NCBI GenBank assembly: GCA_026388755.1
Contig: JAPLJE010000282.1
Coordinates: 1,127-18,307, forward strand
Length of the DNA: 17,181 bases
Source of the DNA: Deltaproteobacteria bacterium
GTDB lineage: Bacteria; Desulfobacterota; Desulfobacteria; Desulfobacterales; Desulfatirhabdiaceae
Reading direction: 5' to 3'
Shown here: in pieces, positions 15,175-17,181 of the stretch
How the letters are laid out: each line of letters starts with the position of its first letter
How positions within the stretch are numbered: position 1 is the first letter of the stretch
The notes under the pieces: generated by a model
What the model was told of the DNA's origin: nothing
Database searches by the model: none
What the model saw: only the letters and a program-made list of their open reading frames with translations
Translations under genes and position numbers: made by a program

Positions 15175-15882
15175 ATGGCCAAAGAGGTATTTGTTTGCCC
15201 GGAAGAGTCCGCCTTTTACGCTCAATGCCTGCACATGCTTTTGATCGGACATTGCCAAACAGCGTCCGTAATTCATGAGTTTGGTTCAGGAGATGGCATG
15301 CCAGTGATTGAAGCCGTTCTTCGCGCCTGCTTTCAAGGTGTGATTCATGGGTATGAGATCAATGATGTGTCCTGGAACCTTGCAAATAATCAGATCAAAC
15401 TTCACCAGATCGAACATCGCTATATTGTTCATAACGCCAGTTTTTTTAATTTCTGCAACAAACCATACTCCAGTACGCTTGTCACCAACCCACCATATCT
15501 TCCGGCCTGGAACGATAACTGCCTGTATATCAAAGGACTGTATGGCGGAATAGACGGCAGCATGATCAGCAGGAGGCTCCTGTCATTGGAATATTCAACA
15601 GTATTGCTGATGGTATCCAGCTTTTCTAATCCAGCCGGACTCCTCCAATTTGCCAGTGAACAGGGGTATTCGGTGGTTGATTTTCTGATCAGACCCTTGA
15701 GCTTTGGCCGTTACAGTTCTCAACCAGAGGTGAAAAGCAGAATCGTTGAACTCTATCATGAACAAAAAGCATTTTTTTCAGAGCATTATTATCTTCTGGC
15801 CGGCGTGGTATTTCAAAAACAAAATCATGCTGATATGGAATTGTCTGCCGACTTGATAGCCGTTATGCAGTCTCTCCAATAA
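15175..15882 (+). CDS. Class I SAM-dependent methyltransferase with NPPY motif
   Basis: This is a 235-residue predicted methyltransferase. The SAM-binding motif I reads EFGSGDGMP (35-43), motif II has an acidic residue after GYEIN (59-63), and motif IV is NPPYLP (105-110). NPPY marks enzymes that methylate an exocyclic or amide nitrogen, such as adenine N6, the glutamine of release factors (PrmC), or tRNA adenine. No restriction, target-recognition or PrmC N-terminal domain is present, so the substrate is open. It lies 63 bases after ruvB with a weak agga site about 12 bases ahead of the ATG, and may be transcribed with ruvCAB. Confidence 0.8.
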   Translation: MAKEVFVCPEESAFYAQCLHMLLIGHCQTASVIHEFGSGDGMPVIEAVLRACFQGVIHGYEINDVSWNLANNQIKLHQIEHRYIVHNASFFNFCNKPYSSTLVTNPPYLPAWNDNCLYIKGLYGGIDGSMISRRLLSLEYSTVLLMVSSFSNPAGLLQFASEQGYSVVDFLIRPLSFGRYSSQPEVKSRIVELYHEQKAFFSEHYYLLAGVVFQKQNHADMELSADLIAVMQSLQ

Positions 15883-15919
15883 AGAGGTCATTTCTGCGGA
15901 TAATGGATTAGAGATCAGA

Positions 15920-17181
15920 ATGGAAAACATGATGTCCCGACAACCAGAAAATGAATTGCCCCGGTTGAGGCTCAGCATCCAGACTAAACTGCTGTTTACC
16001 CTGTTGGTGTTGAGCCTTGTCCTGTTGCTGTTTTCGGCCTATTCCACATTCAACAACATGACGATTATCGGCAATTTCATGTTGCAGAAGTACACGTCGC
16101 TGAAAGATTACGCTGTTGACAGCAGCATTCATGCGTTGCGTCGTCAGGCAGAAGCGGATTTGTTAAGAACTGCACGGGATCAGGCTTCTTTGAGCAATTC
16201 TTATCTCGAGAAAGTTGAGGCCGAGACCAAAATCATTACAACGTATGCCGAAGCCATCTGGAAAAACCCAAAACCTTTTCGCGTTCAGCGTCATTCATTT
16301 TCAATGCGGGAAAAACCTGCGGATATTCAACAAACTTCCGTGTATTACACCATACCGTTGCGTGCGATACCTGATGAACAGCAGAAGCGGGATGTTCTGT
16401 TATCCCGATATCTCGAAGAGCTTTTTTTTGCGGCTCGTCAGGACAATCCGAACCTGGGATCGGTATTTGTTGTTCTGGAATCAGGTGTAGGCCGTGTGCT
16501 TCCATGGGTGTCGGATGCCCCTGCGGACTACGATCCCCGTAAACGTCCCTGGTACACACGTGCCGCATCCACAGGACGACTGGGGTGGATTGCGCCATAT
16601 CCGGATGTAACTACGGGAGTACCTACTGTCACATGTTCGCACCCGATCTATGATCAGCACCAGAAACTCATCGGAGTTGTTGGGCTTGATTTGACGCTGG
16701 GAACATTGATCGAAGGCGTTCTGACCCAGCATATTGATGTGGACGGGAGTATGTTTTTGCTGGATGCAGACGGCTGTGTCATTGCCCATCCCAAACTCTC
16801 CTTGAACAGTCGGCATTGGGGTGAGAATATTGAACGTGAAAATTTCCTTCACAACAGAAATGATTCATTAAGCCGAATCGTTGCCAAAATGGTTCAGGGG
16901 GCCAGCGGCATCGATATATTCACTGACGACGGTGATAAATATTTGGCATACGCACCGCTTCCCGCCCCGAACTGGAGCCTGGGTGTGATAATGCCGGTAG
17001 CATCGATCATCAAACCGGCAGTGAGCATCGAGACGCAAATCAATTCCGAGGGCAGAAAAACAGAACAGGATATTGAAAGCCAGCGAATGCAAGTCCGAAC
17101 GCTGATGATCATCATATTCACCCTTATGCTGGCGGTTGTTACGGGGCTGGCTTTTTTGCTTTCCCGAAGAATCACCAAACC
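15920..17181 (+). CDS. dCache-domain membrane sensor protein (3' partial)
   Basis: This open frame runs off the right edge; 420 codons are visible. The N-terminus is cytoplasmic and short, with membrane helix 1 at about 23-42. A periplasmic region of about 350 residues with dCache features follows: DPRKRPWYTRA (205-215), GWIAPYPDVTTG (222-233), HPIYDQHQKLIGVVGLDLTL (241-260), then a second lobe with GSMFLLDADGCVIAHP (276-291) and APNWSLGVIMPV (349-360). Membrane helix 2 is at about 394-414, followed by SRRITKP, which looks like the start of a HAMP domain. Such receptors sense small ligands and drive a kinase, phosphatase (SpoIIE/PP2C), cyclase or chemotaxis output. Which one applies cannot be seen here. 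The start ATG is 37 bases after the methyltransferase stop. Confidence 0.88.
   Translation, partial: MENMMSRQPENELPRLRLSIQTKLLFTLLVLSLVLLLFSAYSTFNNMTIIGNFMLQKYTSLKDYAVDSSIHALRRQAEADLLRTARDQASLSNSYLEKVEAETKIITTYAEAIWKNPKPFRVQRHSFSMREKPADIQQTSVYYTIPLRAIPDEQQKRDVLLSRYLEELFFAARQDNPNLGSVFVVLESGVGRVLPWVSDAPADYDPRKRPWYTRAASTGRLGWIAPYPDVTTGVPTVTCSHPIYDQHQKLIGVVGLDLTLGTLIEGVLTQHIDVDGSMFLLDADGCVIAHPKLSLNSRHWGENIERENFLHNRNDSLSRIVAKMVQGASGIDIFTDDGDKYLAYAPLPAPNWSLGVIMPVASIIKPAVSIETQINSEGRKTEQDIESQRMQVRTLMIIIFTLMLAVVTGLAFLLSRRITK

Overview
The window (17,181 bp, roughly half G+C) reads as a chromosomal segment of a Gram-negative bacterium. The complete tol-pal cell-envelope cluster, two lipoproteins and a long periplasmic sensor domain show this. 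The protein styles fit a Desulfobacterota / former Deltaproteobacteria sulfate-reducer-like organism: a TonB-like proline-rich TolA, a small NifX-type protein next to a CxxCxxCC-cluster protein, and a dCache sensor. That assignment is inference from family resemblance and no rRNA is present to test it. No tRNA, rRNA, CRISPR array, insertion sequence or phage gene was seen.

Layout. (1) 1-4132, + strand: phosphate uptake operon pstS (5' end cut by the window edge)-pstC-pstA-pstB-phoU, tightly packed with one stop/start overlap. (2) 6585-4187, - strand: a compact three-gene set reading NifX-like protein, YkgJ-type cysteine-cluster protein, then an XPB-like SF2 helicase. It converges on phoU. (3) 6769-7608, +: a metal-dependent amidohydrolase, divergent from the NifX-like gene. 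(4) 7810-11888, +: tolQ-tolR-tolA-tolB-pal behind a good sigma70-type promoter, closed by a terminator-like hairpin, then cpoB/ybgF (12052-12909). (5) 12936-15111, +: ruvC-ruvA-ruvB with overlapping stop/start codons. (6) 15175-15882, +: a class I methyltransferase with an NPPY motif. (7) 15920 to the right edge: the N-terminal part of a dCache membrane sensor whose output domain lies outside the window.

How the genes work together. PstSCAB is a high-affinity phosphate ABC importer and PhoU is its regulatory partner. TolQRA, TolB, Pal and CpoB form the trans-envelope machine that tethers and constricts the outer membrane at division. RuvABC process Holliday junctions.

The most unusual points are two lesions or recoding events inside the tol operon. 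tolA has an in-frame UGA (codon 233 of 344) in a glycine-rich linker. The frame continues cleanly into a full TolA/TonB C-terminal domain, and a small GC hairpin with GG in its loop follows directly. tolB appears to lack about 8 residues of one beta-propeller blade. RuvA also deviates at two functional sites (acidic pin and first HhH hairpin). No gap longer than 300 bp lacks a gene. The largest are 7609-7809 (tol promoter and leader), 6586-6768 (divergent promoter region) and 11889-12051 (terminator and a 12-bp tandem repeat).
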